This document shows, in pieces, positions 1 to 7,374 of a DNA stretch of 64,000 bases. This stretch comes from DYQY01 sp964643725. Lineage in GTDB: Bacteria; Margulisbacteria; Riflemargulisbacteria; GWF2-35-9; DYQY01. A model generated the notes under the pieces. It worked only from the letters and a program-made list of their open reading frames with translations, was not told the origin of the DNA and did not search any database. How positions within the stretch are numbered: position 1 is the stretch's first letter; every line of letters starts with the position of its first letter. The stretch is from positions 1 through 64,000 of the forward strand of contig CAZXTL010000004.1 of assembly GCA_964643725.1 (NCBI GenBank), given 5' to 3'. Made by a program: the position numbers and the translations under genes.

Positions 1-62
1 CATTTATGATAAAGTATACTGGTTTTCAAAATAATCAATACAAATTGTAGAAGGTGTAAGAG

Positions 63-236
63 ATGGCTAAAAAATGTGAAGTTTGTGGAAAAGGACCTAT
101 GTCAGGAAATAACGTTTCTCACTCTAAGAGAAGAACAAGAAGACGTTTTCTTCCTAATCTCCAGATAAAGAAAATTGCTAATAAAAAAATTCAAGTATGT
201 ACTTCTTGTATCAGAACATTAGCTAAAAGTTGCTAG
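63..236 (+). CDS. rpmB: 50S ribosomal protein L28
   Basis: A 57-residue protein beginning MAKKCEVCGKGPMSGNNVSH, the typical opening of bacterial L28, a structural protein of the large ribosomal subunit. It is the zinc-binding (C+) form: two CxxC pairs are visible at C5/C8 and C46/C49. The basic stretch SKRRTRRRF (about 21-29) is the rRNA-contacting part. The start is the ATG at 63, with AGAAGG at 49-54 as ribosome-binding site. The protein ends soon after the second CxxC, so it is at the short end of the family. It is followed by a hairpin at 270-301 and then a separately promoted tetR-type gene, so it looks monocistronic or the last gene of a unit entering from the left. Confidence 0.95.
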   Translation: MAKKCEVCGKGPMSGNNVSHSKRRTRRRFLPNLQIKKIANKKIQVCTSCIRTLAKSC

Positions 237-269
237 TTTTCTAATAAAATCCTAATTATTTACAAATAA

Positions 270-301
270 CATATTATTCCGTCGTAAGACGGTCTAATAT
301 G
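270..301 (+). terminator. Stem-loop after rpmB (possible terminator)
   Basis: The arms are CATATTA..CCGTC (from 270) and GACGG..TAATATG (to 301), closing a GTAA tetraloop at 284-287. The inner CCGTC/GACGG stem is perfect and the outer ATATTA/TAATAT stem is separated from it by a small internal loop. No proper T-run follows, so it could be an mRNA-end stabilising hairpin rather than an intrinsic terminator. Confidence 0.5.
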
Positions 302-381
302 CTTTAATTTATCAGAGAAAGTAGCATATAAGTGATTAGTAAATATTAGTTAAAATTTATTTATAATTTTTTTTGGTTTTG

Positions 382-423
382 TTGACTGATGGGTAGATAA
401 TTTGTAAACTTGTATCTACACCC
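382..423 (+). promoter_or_regulatory. Promoter with overlapping inverted-repeat operator of the tetR-type gene
   Basis: TTGACT (382-387), a 17-nt spacer and TAAACT (405-410) make a good sigma70-type promoter. The perfect 7-bp inverted repeat GTAGATA (393-399) / TATCTAC (413-419) lies across the -10 box, with extra GGG/CCC flanks. A palindrome centred on the -10 just in front of a TetR gene is the usual geometry of an autoregulatory operator. The binding itself is inferred. Confidence 0.6.
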
Positions 424-440
424 ATTTAGGAGGAATTTTT

Positions 441-1037
441 TTGCCCAAGATAGTTAATAAACAAGAAAAACGTTCACGTCTAGTTCAAGCTGCGATTCCT
501 ATATTTGCCAAGTACACTTTCCGTGATGCTAAGATGAATGATGTTGCCATTTCTGCGGATGTAGGAAAGGGTACTCTTTATGAATATTTTGATAGTAAAG
601 ATGAGTTATTTTTAGAGATATTTAAGATGTGGTTTGCAATTCTTGAGGCACAGATACAGGACGTTATGTCTGCCGTAAAAGATCCTAGTGAGCAAATAGT
701 AATATTTTATGATCAATATTTTGCAACAATTGAGAAATATTCAGATACATATTACATATATTTTGATTTTTGGACTGAGCTAGTTCGAAATCCTAAGATA
801 AGTTCTCAAGAGATAAAAGATGTTTATCAGTCGTTAAGAGCGTTAATGGCTGGAATTCTTGAGGATGGCGTTAATATAGGTGCGTTTAGGAAGATGGATC
901 CTCAAGTTAAGAGTATACAATTATTATCAATGATAGATGGGCTTTTATTGCAATGGTTAATGGATAGAGAGGCTTTTTCTTTAAAAGAGATTGGTAAAGA
1001 TTCAGTTAGAATTTTTCTTGATTCCTTAATGCTTTGA
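441..1037 (+). CDS. TetR/AcrR-family transcriptional regulator
   Basis: A 198-residue one-domain regulator. The N-terminal helix-turn-helix is clear: residues about 12-58 follow the TetR pattern, ending in GKGTLYEYFDSKDELF, the recognition helix and following turn. The C-terminal 140 residues are helical and would hold the ligand pocket and dimer interface; the ligand cannot be read. The start is TTG at 441, preceded by TTAGGAGGA (426-434) at ideal distance, which makes it convincing despite the rare start codon. The promoter at 382-410 carries an inverted repeat over its -10 box, so it probably represses itself. The gene downstream (1118) has its own promoter and does not show the same palindrome, so the wider target is unknown. 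Confidence 0.85.
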   Translation: MPKIVNKQEKRSRLVQAAIPIFAKYTFRDAKMNDVAISADVGKGTLYEYFDSKDELFLEIFKMWFAILEAQIQDVMSAVKDPSEQIVIFYDQYFATIEKYSDTYYIYFDFWTELVRNPKISSQEIKDVYQSLRALMAGILEDGVNIGAFRKMDPQVKSIQLLSMIDGLLLQWLMDREAFSLKEIGKDSVRIFLDSLML

Positions 1038-1051
1038 CGGAACTTTCCCGT

Positions 1052-1080
1052 TTATCAGTTGTCTAATTTATTGGTATAAT
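1052..1080 (+). promoter_or_regulatory. Extended -10 promoter of the FliK-like gene
   Basis: A perfect TATAAT (1075-1080) is preceded by TGG (1072-1074), giving an extended -10. A partial -35, TTATCA, lies at 1052-1057 with a 17-nt spacer. The ATG of the next gene is at 1118, with GGAGG at 1107-1111. Confidence 0.6.
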
Positions 1081-1117
1081 CAGATATAGGTCTGGGTAAT
1101 AGTTATGGAGGTAAGTC

Positions 1118-3346
1118 ATGGATAGTGTTGGCGCAGGTTCCGGAGGAGGAATACATCCAGGGGCTCCTATTATATGGCCCACGATTAAACCAACGACTAC
1201 AGAGACGACTGAAACTACAGAGACTACTGAATCATCAAGCTCATCATCGTCCTCTTCCTCTTCATCGTCTAGTTCATCTTCATCATCAAGTTCTTCATCA
1301 GCATCATCAGCTTCTAGTGCATCGTCATCAGCAAGTGCCGCCGCAGCCGCTGCAGCCGCTGCAGCTTCATCAAGTGCATCATCTAGTGCAGTTATGCGAA
1401 ACCTTTCTGCTCAAGACTTATCGTCTCAGTTAGCTACAATGGGAATGGCAGATTCTGCTGATAACCAACAGTTAGCAATGAAGATGCTAGAGTACGGACT
1501 AGAACTAAGTCCAGAGAATTTTGAGCAGTTATTTAGTGCGCTTCAATCAAAAGGTAATAATCAATCTGCTCAGCAAGCAGCTTTTACAGCTTTAGCAAAA
1601 GGTGTTGCAGGTAGTCAAAGTGCTGTAAATGCATTGGATCAGTTTTTTTCAGGTCAAATGAGTGCTGCTCAGCAAGTTGAGAACTTAACTCAGCAACTGT
1701 CGGTTGCTGCAAAGGGTTTAGCTCAAGCGCCTAATGCCCTAAGTCCAGCATTAAATGCAAGTTTGTCATCTTTATTAACAGAGTTTGATACTAGAATTAA
1801 ACAGATGAACAATAAAGATAATTTATTAAGTAAAGAAAATATAGCATTATCCCCATCACAGAAAGATCAATTGTCGAAGTTACTTAACGATGTTTCCGGC
1901 ACTCAACAGTCTGCCTTAAATAGTGCACTAGGGAAGAATGCTCCATTGTCACAGTCACAACAAGAAACGTTGCAACAAATGTTAAGTGGTTCAGTCGGAA
2001 TGACTGAAGAACAAACAAAAGCAATGCAGGATCTTCTGCTGTCTAAGAATGTTTTGCCTGCAAATATGAAAACTTCTATTGCTCAAATGCTTCAGAAGGA
2101 TTCTTCTTTGGATAATCCTAATAAAGAGGCTGTGTCACAGTTATTTAGTTCGGCACCAAAACTTAATGTAGAACAGAGGCAGTCTATGCAACAGGTAATG
2201 GATTCTGGTTCTATATCACAGGAACAAAAGATGTTATTGGGTGATATTTTAAATAGTAATTATTCAAGTAATAATTTAAAGGCGCTTGATAAGATGGTGG
2301 CTGAAGCTCCTCTTAAAATGGATCAGAAACTAGCTTTAAATAATGTGTTACATTCTTTGGCTTCTCCAAAAACTGATATTTCTATTTCCAATGCTTCAAC
2401 TATGTTGCCAAGTATGCCACAGGAAAGCATGGAGCTTTTATCTCAGCTTGTTTCAGCTGGTGGAGGTTTGCCTCCAGAACAACTGAACTCTTTAATGAGT
2501 GTATTGTCTGGCTTGGGCTTAATGAACGGTGCCCATATTAATTCTTTGGAAGGTTTGATAAACGGTGGGGGATTGCCTTCCTCACAGTCTGATGTTTTGA
2601 AAATGTTGTTACAACAACCTGGTCTTCTTACTTCTGCTGATATTTCTATTCTTCAAGGGATTTTAGATGATGGACAGTTAACTCAAGAGCAGTTGTTTTC
2701 TTTACAACAAATGTTGATGCAGTTACAGAACAAACCTATGCAAATGCCAATGAATATGGCACAGGATTTGAACGCTTTACAGTCTTTTATTAAGGGTATT
2801 TATAAACAATTATCTAATCAGCAATTGGATGAAGGTGGTAAGAATTTAGTGGCATCCCTTAAATCTTTAGAAAAGTCACTTATGGAAAGTATTTCTAATA
2901 TGACAGCTCAAGGGATACTTAGTAAAATGTCTAAATATAACGATCCTTCCCTTCCAGATAAATATTTTTATTGGATGATACCAAATCCGTTTACAGATAA
3001 AAAAAATGATATAGAGATATTAGTTAAGAGAGACACAACTAAAGACGGCTCCCCTGTGAATCCACAGAGAACACAGATAATATTAAAGACAGAGACAGAA
3101 TCAATGGGTGCTGTTGCTGTTATAGTTGAGATATCGGACAAAGATATCTGGTATTTGTTTAATACTGATAATGATGACGCTAGGCAATATATTGCTGCAA
3201 ATTCTGCTATGTTAAGGGACCAGATGAAGGTGCTTGATTATAGCGTGCAAGGATTTCAGACTCAGATTAAGAAAGTAAATATAAATAAGATATTGTCGCC
3301 AACATTAGACCTTGATAGATTAAGAAGGATAAATGCTGAAGCGTAA
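1118..3346 (+). CDS. FliK-like (flagellar hook-length control type) protein with poly-Ser tract
   Basis: 742 residues. After about 38 residues comes a Thr/Glu stretch and a long Ser/Ala low-complexity tract (residues about 39-92). About 450 residues of Gln/Ser/Leu-rich helical sequence follow, with a recurring LSxEQxxxLxxLL pattern. The C-terminal 150 residues resemble the Flg_hook domain of FliK: a beta-rich start (about 640-665), the LGxVxVxI-like piece MGAVAVIVEISD, then NDDARQYI and LRDQM as in the FliK pattern. In known systems this domain meets the cytoplasmic domain of FlhB and switches export specificity. The next gene is an FlhB C-terminal homologue, which supports the call. The Ser tract uses all six serine codons, so it is selected as protein rather than being a simple DNA repeat. 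No signal peptide. The family call rests on the last domain only. Confidence 0.6.
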   Translation: MDSVGAGSGGGIHPGAPIIWPTIKPTTTETTETTETTESSSSSSSSSSSSSSSSSSSSSSSASSASSASSSASAAAAAAAAAASSSASSSAVMRNLSAQDLSSQLATMGMADSADNQQLAMKMLEYGLELSPENFEQLFSALQSKGNNQSAQQAAFTALAKGVAGSQSAVNALDQFFSGQMSAAQQVENLTQQLSVAAKGLAQAPNALSPALNASLSSLLTEFDTRIKQMNNKDNLLSKENIALSPSQKDQLSKLLNDVSGTQQSALNSALGKNAPLSQSQQETLQQMLSGSVGMTEEQTKAMQDLLLSKNVLPANMKTSIAQMLQKDSSLDNPNKEAVSQLFSSAPKLNVEQRQSMQQVMDSGSISQEQKMLLGDILNSNYSSNNLKALDKMVAEAPLKMDQKLALNNVLHSLASPKTDISISNASTMLPSMPQESMELLSQLVSAGGGLPPEQLNSLMSVLSGLGLMNGAHINSLEGLINGGGLPSSQSDVLKMLLQQPGLLTSADISILQGILDDGQLTQEQLFSLQQMLMQLQNKPMQMPMNMAQDLNALQSFIKGIYKQLSNQQLDEGGKNLVASLKSLEKSLMESISNMTAQGILSKMSKYNDPSLPDKYFYWMIPNPFTDKKNDIEILVKRDTTKDGSPVNPQRTQIILKTETESMGAVAVIVEISDKDIWYLFNTDNDDARQYIAANSAMLRDQMKVLDYSVQGFQTQIKKVNINKILSPTLDLDRLRRINAEA

Positions 3347-3349
3347 ATA

Positions 3350-3377
3350 GTGAATGGTGAATAGTGAATTGTGAATG
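3350..3377 (+). repeat. Four tandem GTGAAT(N) 7-mers
   Basis: GTGAATG, GTGAATA, GTGAATT and GTGAATG follow one another without gaps in the gap between the FliK-like and FlhB-like genes. It is a small intergenic minisatellite. Related short tandem repeats lie near 57505-57542 and at 63386-63417. Confidence 0.8.
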
Positions 3378-3398
3378 GAAACTAAATAGGTGAGGTAA

Positions 3399-3734
3399 AT
3401 GGAACAAACAGAAGAAAGAAAACCTTTAAAAGTTGCTGCGGCAATCAAATACGATCCTGAAAAGAATGTAGCTCCTATTATTTTAGCAAAAGGCAAAGGT
3501 AGTATAGCTGAAGAAATCATTAGGATAGCTGAAGAGAACGATGTTCCCCTTTATCAGGATGCTGCTTTGGCTAAGTTGTTGGGTTCATTGGAATTAGAAA
3601 CAGAAATACCTCCAGAGATGTATTCTGTTGTAGCTGAGGTATTAGCGTTTGTTTATAAATTAGAACAAAAGAGAAAAGGTAAAAGCAAATACGATGTAGT
3701 TAAAAATGGTGATCTAAAAAAGGACAATAAATGA
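3399..3734 (+). CDS. FlhB C-terminal-domain homologue (FlhB2/YlqH type)
   Basis: 111 residues matching only the cytoplasmic, post-cleavage part of FlhB/SctU: KVAAAIKYDPEKNVAPIILA, then the helix SIAEEIIRIAEENDVPLYQD, then LAKLLGSLELETEIPPEMY and a final helix VVAEVLAFVYKL. There is no membrane part and no NPTH self-cleavage site, as in stand-alone YlqH-type proteins, which in firmicutes also follow a FliK-like gene. Its known counterpart can act with FliK in substrate-specificity switching of flagellar export. Its stop overlaps the start of the FlgG-like gene by 4 nt (ATGA), so the two are translationally coupled. Confidence 0.8.
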   Translation: MEQTEERKPLKVAAAIKYDPEKNVAPIILAKGKGSIAEEIIRIAEENDVPLYQDAALAKLLGSLELETEIPPEMYSVVAEVLAFVYKLEQKRKGKSKYDVVKNGDLKKDNK

Positions 3735-4495
3735 AAAAGTTAATAATGTTTTTCTTATTGATAAGTATTTTTCCTTTAGTCTTTGCTGTTGATTCGACAA
3801 TTAATAAATCTACTCAATCTTTATCTGTTTCTGAGCTTCAACAAGGAGCTTTGATGGAAAATGCTGTTAATGTAAAGACTCCTGGGTATCGCACCGTTCG
3901 TATCGTGCCCTATACCGATCAATCAACTGGACAAAAGACAGTAAGACGGACAAATGTTTTTAGTTCAGGGTCTCTTATTATCACTAACAGACCTTTTGAT
4001 TTGGGAATGGAAGGTAAGGGGTTTTTTGTGCTTAGTGATGCTCAAGGGCGAGTTTATTTTACAAGAGATGGACGTTTTCAGCTTAATTCTAATATGCAAA
4101 TGGTGTCTCTAGCAGGTAATTTATTTCTTTTAGATGAAAGTGATTCTATTATTGGCCTACCTGGTGTTTCAGATGTAAAGGTTGATGAAAAAGGATATAT
4201 TTATAATTTGAATAGTGAAGTTATTACGAAGATAAAAGTTGTTGATGTGCAGAATTACAATAAATTGCGTTCTATAAATAATGTTCTTTTTTATTTGAGC
4301 TTAGAGGATGAGGAAAATGTGTTTGTTGCTGAAAACTTTAATATTAGGCAGGGCGCTTATGAATCTTCTAATGTGGACTATAATAAGTTAATGGTAGACT
4401 TAGCAGATAAGAGTTTATATACTGCCAACACGCAAATGATTCAAACTCGGCTTAAAATGTTGGATTCTTTGAATGGATTAGTTAATCAGAACTAG
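3731..4495 (+). CDS. FlgG/FlgF-like rod or hook protein with a Sec signal peptide
   Basis: 254 residues of the flagellar rod/hook family (FlgE/F/G). The N-terminal helix with ENAVNVKTPGYR is the family's 'N-x-x-x-x-x-T-x-G-Y' signature. The middle has SGSLIITNRPFDLGMEGKGFFVL and YFTRDGRFQLN, both typical of FlgG/FlgF. The C-terminal helix (about 205-254) ends VDYNKLMVDLADKSLYTANTQM, close to the family's end motif. Oddly it starts with MKKLIMFFLLISIFPLVFA, a clear Sec signal peptide, whereas ordinary rod proteins go out through the flagellar export channel without one. This suggests delivery to the periplasm by Sec in a cell with a reduced or repurposed flagellar apparatus. Confidence 0.8.
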   Translation: MKKLIMFFLLISIFPLVFAVDSTINKSTQSLSVSELQQGALMENAVNVKTPGYRTVRIVPYTDQSTGQKTVRRTNVFSSGSLIITNRPFDLGMEGKGFFVLSDAQGRVYFTRDGRFQLNSNMQMVSLAGNLFLLDESDSIIGLPGVSDVKVDEKGYIYNLNSEVITKIKVVDVQNYNKLRSINNVLFYLSLEDEENVFVAENFNIRQGAYESSNVDYNKLMVDLADKSLYTANTQMIQTRLKMLDSLNGLVNQN

Positions 4496-4508
4496 GAATA
4501 GTTGAGAT

Positions 4509-4736
4509 ATGGAAATACAAGAAGATAAAAATAAAGAATCCGTAAGCCTTGGGCGTGCTCTGACTTTAGTGTATCAGATTGGGTTTACAATTGTTTTTTC
4601 AATATTATTTTTTCTTTTTATTGGCAAGAAAATTGATGAATGGTTAGGCACTTCTGTTCTTTTTACAGTTGTAGGCGTAATATTTGGGGTAGTCGGTGGT
4701 GGCTATGTTGTTTATAAGGAGATAGAGAAGATATAA
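4509..4736 (+). CDS. AtpZ/AtpI-type small membrane protein (ATPase_gene1 family)
   Basis: 75 residues: a charged N-terminus, then two hydrophobic helices (about 19-42 and 51-67) with GKKIDEWLGTS between them, the usual loop of the AtpZ/Atp-gene-1 family. Such proteins accompany F-type ATP synthase operons and have been linked to Mg2+/Ca2+ transport or c-ring assembly. Its TAA overlaps the ATG of the next gene (TAATG, 4734-4738). No ATP synthase subunit gene follows in this window, which is unusual. Confidence 0.7.
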   Translation: MEIQEDKNKESVSLGRALTLVYQIGFTIVFSILFFLFIGKKIDEWLGTSVLFTVVGVIFGVVGGGYVVYKEIEKI

Positions 4737-5086
4737 TGGATTTATTAAAAGAACATACTAATAAAATTGAGAAATTAGGTTTTTTGGTTTATCTAGTACT
4801 TATTTTTGTGTTAGTTATTTTTAAGAAAGAATGGGTGCTGAGTGCTGTTATTGGTGCTTTGACTGGTATTATTAATTTTAGAGTTCAAGTTAAAGGTCTA
4901 AATGCTTTAGCTGAAGGTAAAAGCGCTTTCCATGTAACTGGTAATTTTTATTTAAGGATGTTGATTATTGGTTCTGTGCTTTATTTGTCTTTTAGTAATC
5001 CAAGCATCAACCCTTATGTTGTGTTCGCTTTTATGCTTTTTTTTCAGTTTCTTATATTTTTATCTGGTTTTTTTATTAAAAAATAG
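4736..5086 (+). CDS. ATP synthase protein I (AtpI)-like membrane protein
   Basis: 116 residues with four hydrophobic segments (about 14-29, 34-48, 70-86 and 92-113), the size and layout of AtpI. Its family helps assemble the c-ring of the F1Fo ATP synthase. It overlaps the AtpZ-like gene by one base, so the two are co-translated. In most genomes atpB follows directly; here there is a promoter region and a ribbon-helix-helix gene instead, so the pair is detached from its usual operon. The family call rests on topology and pairing more than on strong sequence motifs. Confidence 0.55.
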   Translation: MDLLKEHTNKIEKLGFLVYLVLIFVLVIFKKEWVLSAVIGALTGIINFRVQVKGLNALAEGKSAFHVTGNFYLRMLIIGSVLYLSFSNPSINPYVVFAFMLFFQFLIFLSGFFIKK

Positions 5087-5143
5087 TCCACGATATACGT
5101 TGTGCTCCTCAAAATAATTAGTATTAAAAACGCTATTCGTAGT

Positions 5144-5244
5144 GTTGCAATGTTGTTATGTTGTAGTATTGCAACGTAGTTATGCAAGTCTATTGTTTGA
5201 CAATGGTGTGTATATTTATTATTATATAACTACAATATTGCAAC
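5144..5244. repeat. Three ATTGCAAC sites around a promoter
   Basis: GTTGCAAT (5144-5151) and ATTGCAAC (5168-5175) form a perfect 8-bp inverted repeat. A third copy, ATTGCAAC, lies at 5237-5244, just past the predicted transcription start of the promoter at 5197-5225. The arrangement suggests operator sites, possibly for the ribbon-helix-helix protein encoded just downstream. The assignment is an inference. Confidence 0.5.
5197..5225 (+). promoter_or_regulatory. Sigma70-type promoter of the RHH-fliE-tldD unit
   Basis: TTGACA (5197-5202), a 17-nt spacer and TATTAT (5220-5225) form a near-consensus promoter. The start of transcription would be near 5232, leaving a leader of about 120 nt that folds well (5283-5343). 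Confidence 0.7.
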
Positions 5245-5261
5245 GATGTATCAACGTTGTC

Positions 5262-5347
5262 GGGGGGCAAGAGTTGGGGAAACCGAGAGCAGATAGCCAT
5301 TAGGTTGTCTGCTTTCCTTTTTGTTTAATGAGGACAAACTCGGAAGG
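5262..5347 (+). ncRNA. Structured 5' leader with three-way junction next to the Shine-Dalgarno
   Basis: CCGAG (5283-5287) can pair with CTCGG (5339-5343). Inside are an 11-bp hairpin, AGCAGA.. (5288-5298) with ..TCTGCT (5303-5313), closing an ATTA loop, and a second hairpin TTTGT (5320-5324) / ACAAA (5334-5338). The closing strand runs into GGAAGG (5342-5347), the ribosome-binding site of the gene at 5353. An alternative pairing, GGAA (5278-5281) with TTCC (5314-5317), competes with it. The layout is riboswitch-like. I do not recognise it as a known class. Confidence 0.5.
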
Positions 5348-5352
5348 CATGG

Positions 5353-5523
5353 ATGGATAAGAAAGAAGAAAGACTTGCTATTAATGTAACAGTATCTAGT
5401 CAAGAATATGAGTTTGTGAGATTGCAGGCTTATTTGAACAAAACTTCTATGTCTGCATATGTGAGAAAGTTGATAGACCAGGAAAGAAACAAGGTTGGCA
5501 AGAAAGGCTTGCGTTTTCTGTAG
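5353..5523 (+). CDS. Small ribbon-helix-helix (CopG/Arc-like) DNA-binding protein
   Basis: A 56-residue protein starting MDKKEERLAINVTVSSQEYE. The N-terminal RLAINVTVS would be the DNA-contacting beta strand, and two helices follow (EYEFVRLQAYLNKT and SMSAYVRKLIDQE), the standard layout of CopG/Arc/MetJ repressors. The ATG at 5353 has GGAAGG at 5342-5347. An ATG at 5349 is closed after three codons by an in-frame TAA, so 5353 is the real start. fliE begins 29 bp after its stop. Its job may be to control its own operon through the ATTGCAAC sites upstream; that is inference. Confidence 0.75.
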   Translation: MDKKEERLAINVTVSSQEYEFVRLQAYLNKTSMSAYVRKLIDQERNKVGKKGLRFL

Positions 5524-5552
5524 TTAAACATATAATTAATAAGGGGGAAAAA

Positions 5553-5849
5553 ATGGAAGATTTAGCAGTTAAAACCAATTACTCAATAGGGACCATCTCC
5601 TCTTTGTCTGATAATAAAGTGCAACCTGATAATATGTTTTCAAGTATGCTTAAGAATAATATACAGGATACAAATTCTCTATTAAATAAAGCGGCACAAT
5701 ATCAATATGATTTTTCTGTTCTTAGAAATAGAGAGTTACATGAAGTTATGATAGCCTCAGAAGAAGCTAGTATGGCTTTAAAATTAACTATGCAGGTTCG
5801 TAATAAGATTATAGAGGCATATCAGGAACTATTAAGAATTCAAGTATAG
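5553..5849 (+). CDS. fliE: Flagellar hook-basal body protein FliE
   Basis: 98 residues. The C-terminal half is diagnostic of FliE: RELHEVMIASEEASMALKLT followed by MQVRNKIIEAYQELLRIQV. FliE links the MS ring to the proximal rod and is the earliest axial substrate of the flagellar export gate. The N-terminal half is poorly conserved, as usual. No fliF, flgB or flgC is beside it, which is atypical because flgB-flgC-fliE normally run together. Its stop overlaps the GTG of tldD by one base (TAGTG). The ribosome-binding site is AGGGGGAAAA before the ATG at 5553. Confidence 0.85.
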   Translation: MEDLAVKTNYSIGTISSLSDNKVQPDNMFSSMLKNNIQDTNSLLNKAAQYQYDFSVLRNRELHEVMIASEEASMALKLTMQVRNKIIEAYQELLRIQV

Positions 5850-7219
5850 TGCAAGAGCTCAGCAGAGATTTCCTAAATGAAATTCTAGATGTATTAATTT
5901 CCAAAAATGGTGAATATTCAGACATATATTATCAAGACGAAGATCTTTTTACTTTCACTATAGAGAATAATAATGTTAAATCCCTAAAAAGTGGTTCTGA
6001 AAGAGGTTTGAATTTACGATATTTTGAGGGAGACAAAACCTTTAGTTCTTGTTCAAGTGACTTTAGTCCAGAAGTAATTAGAATGATGGCAAAGCAGATG
6101 CCAGTGAGTACAGGTAATAATTTAGTAAAAAAAAGTAACCTTTTATTGCCATCAGGAATAGTTCAACAAGATAATATTTCATTTAGTAAGAGGGAAGAAA
6201 TTCTTGCTCAATTTTTAAAGTGTAATGAGCTGATTCGATCTCGTTCAGAGAAGATAGTTCAATCTACACTAAGGTATTTAACTTCAGTAAGTAATATCCT
6301 TATCGTTAATTCCAAAAACGAAGTTGTTTATGATCGAAGAAGATATTCTCGTTTCATAGTGCAGGTTGTTGCTCAGGACGGTAATATTATTCAGACAGCT
6401 TATGAGGGGCCTGGCATAACTGGCTCAGATGATTTATTGGAAAGATATAATCTTAATGAAGTAGCAGATAAAGTTTCTGAAAGAGCTTTAATGATGTTGA
6501 CTGCAAAGCCAGCGCCAACCGGACGTATGCCTGTTGTACTAATGGGAGAAGCTGGTGGAACAATGGTGCATGAAGCATGTGGTCACTCTTTGGAAGCTGA
6601 TTTTATTTATAAAGGCACTTCCAATTTGAAAGATAAAGTAGGGCAGAAGGTAGCGTCAGAACTGGTAACTGTTATAGATGATGCAACAGTTGGCGGAGGA
6701 TATGGTTCTTATGAGTATGACGATGAAGGTGTTCCTGCAAAACGAAATGTTTTAATAGAGGATGGTATTCTTAAGTCATATATGACAGATAGACTAAGTG
6801 CAGGTTTGCTTAATCTGCCACTTACAGGTAACGGAAGAAGAGAGTCTTTCCGAAGTAAACCTGTGCCAAGAATGAGTAATACCTTTATAGAGGATAGAAA
6901 CATGCTGGCGGATGAGATTGTGAGTACTGTTGATCAGGGTCTACTTGTTAAAAAGATGGGTGGCGGACAAGTTAATATAACTAACGGTGACTTTGTGTTT
7001 GAGATAAGCGAAGGGTATTTGATTGAGAAGGGTAAAGTAAAACATCCAATCAGAGGAGCTAGCTTGATAGGAAACGGGATAGATGTTTTAAAGAATATTG
7101 AGATGGTTGGCAATGATAAAACTTTTATGCCAGGGATTTGTGGAAAGTATGACCATGTTCCAGTTTCTGATGCACAACCAACTATGAGAATTGCTGGTCT
7201 GACTATTGGAGGAAGCTAA
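5849..7219 (+). CDS. tldD: TldD metalloprotease subunit
   Basis: 456 residues, the usual length. TldD with TldE forms a heterodimeric zinc protease that digests small unfolded peptides and, in known cases, removes the leader of modified peptides such as microcin B17. The metal motif HExxxH is present as VHEACGH, followed by SLEADFIYKGTS as in the family. Other family blocks visible are GGGYGSYEYDDEG and the C-terminal GICGKYDHVPVSDAQPTMRI. The start is GTG at 5849, overlapping the fliE stop. The partner tldE follows after a repeat-bearing gap of 269 bp. Confidence 0.92.
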   Translation: MQELSRDFLNEILDVLISKNGEYSDIYYQDEDLFTFTIENNNVKSLKSGSERGLNLRYFEGDKTFSSCSSDFSPEVIRMMAKQMPVSTGNNLVKKSNLLLPSGIVQQDNISFSKREEILAQFLKCNELIRSRSEKIVQSTLRYLTSVSNILIVNSKNEVVYDRRRYSRFIVQVVAQDGNIIQTAYEGPGITGSDDLLERYNLNEVADKVSERALMMLTAKPAPTGRMPVVLMGEAGGTMVHEACGHSLEADFIYKGTSNLKDKVGQKVASELVTVIDDATVGGGYGSYEYDDEGVPAKRNVLIEDGILKSYMTDRLSAGLLNLPLTGNGRRESFRSKPVPRMSNTFIEDRNMLADEIVSTVDQGLLVKKMGGGQVNITNGDFVFEISEGYLIEKGKVKHPIRGASLIGNGIDVLKNIEMVGNDKTFMPGICGKYDHVPVSDAQPTMRIAGLTIGGS

Positions 7220-7292
7220 CGAAGGAAATGACAAAAGTCAAATGACAAATATTTTTGATTTGTGTTTTTGATTTGAATGATTTATTTGCCTG

Positions 7293-7325
7293 CCCCGCGT
7301 AGCTTTAGCGTAGTGGGGGATTTTT
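7293..7325 (+). terminator. Imperfect GC-rich hairpin with T-run after tldD
   Basis: CCCC (7293-7296) pairs with GGGG (7315-7318) through an imperfect stem containing two GCGTAG copies, and TTTTT (7321-7325) follows. It is a plausible rho-independent terminator. The GCGTAGC-type core also resembles dispersed extragenic repeats. Confidence 0.5.
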
Positions 7326-7374
7326 GGTTTGGGATTTTGGTTTAATAGAAGAGGAATCAGTGTTACTTCTATGT

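Noticed and set aside
1125..1433. Open frame of 102 codons inside the FliK-like gene
   Set aside because: It is the +1 shadow of the Ser/Ala-codon tract, with a His/Gln/Leu-rich product, no ribosome-binding site and no known family.
5262..5352. Leader as a c-di-GMP, glycine or SAM riboswitch
   Set aside because: None of the conserved core sequences of these classes can be laid on it.
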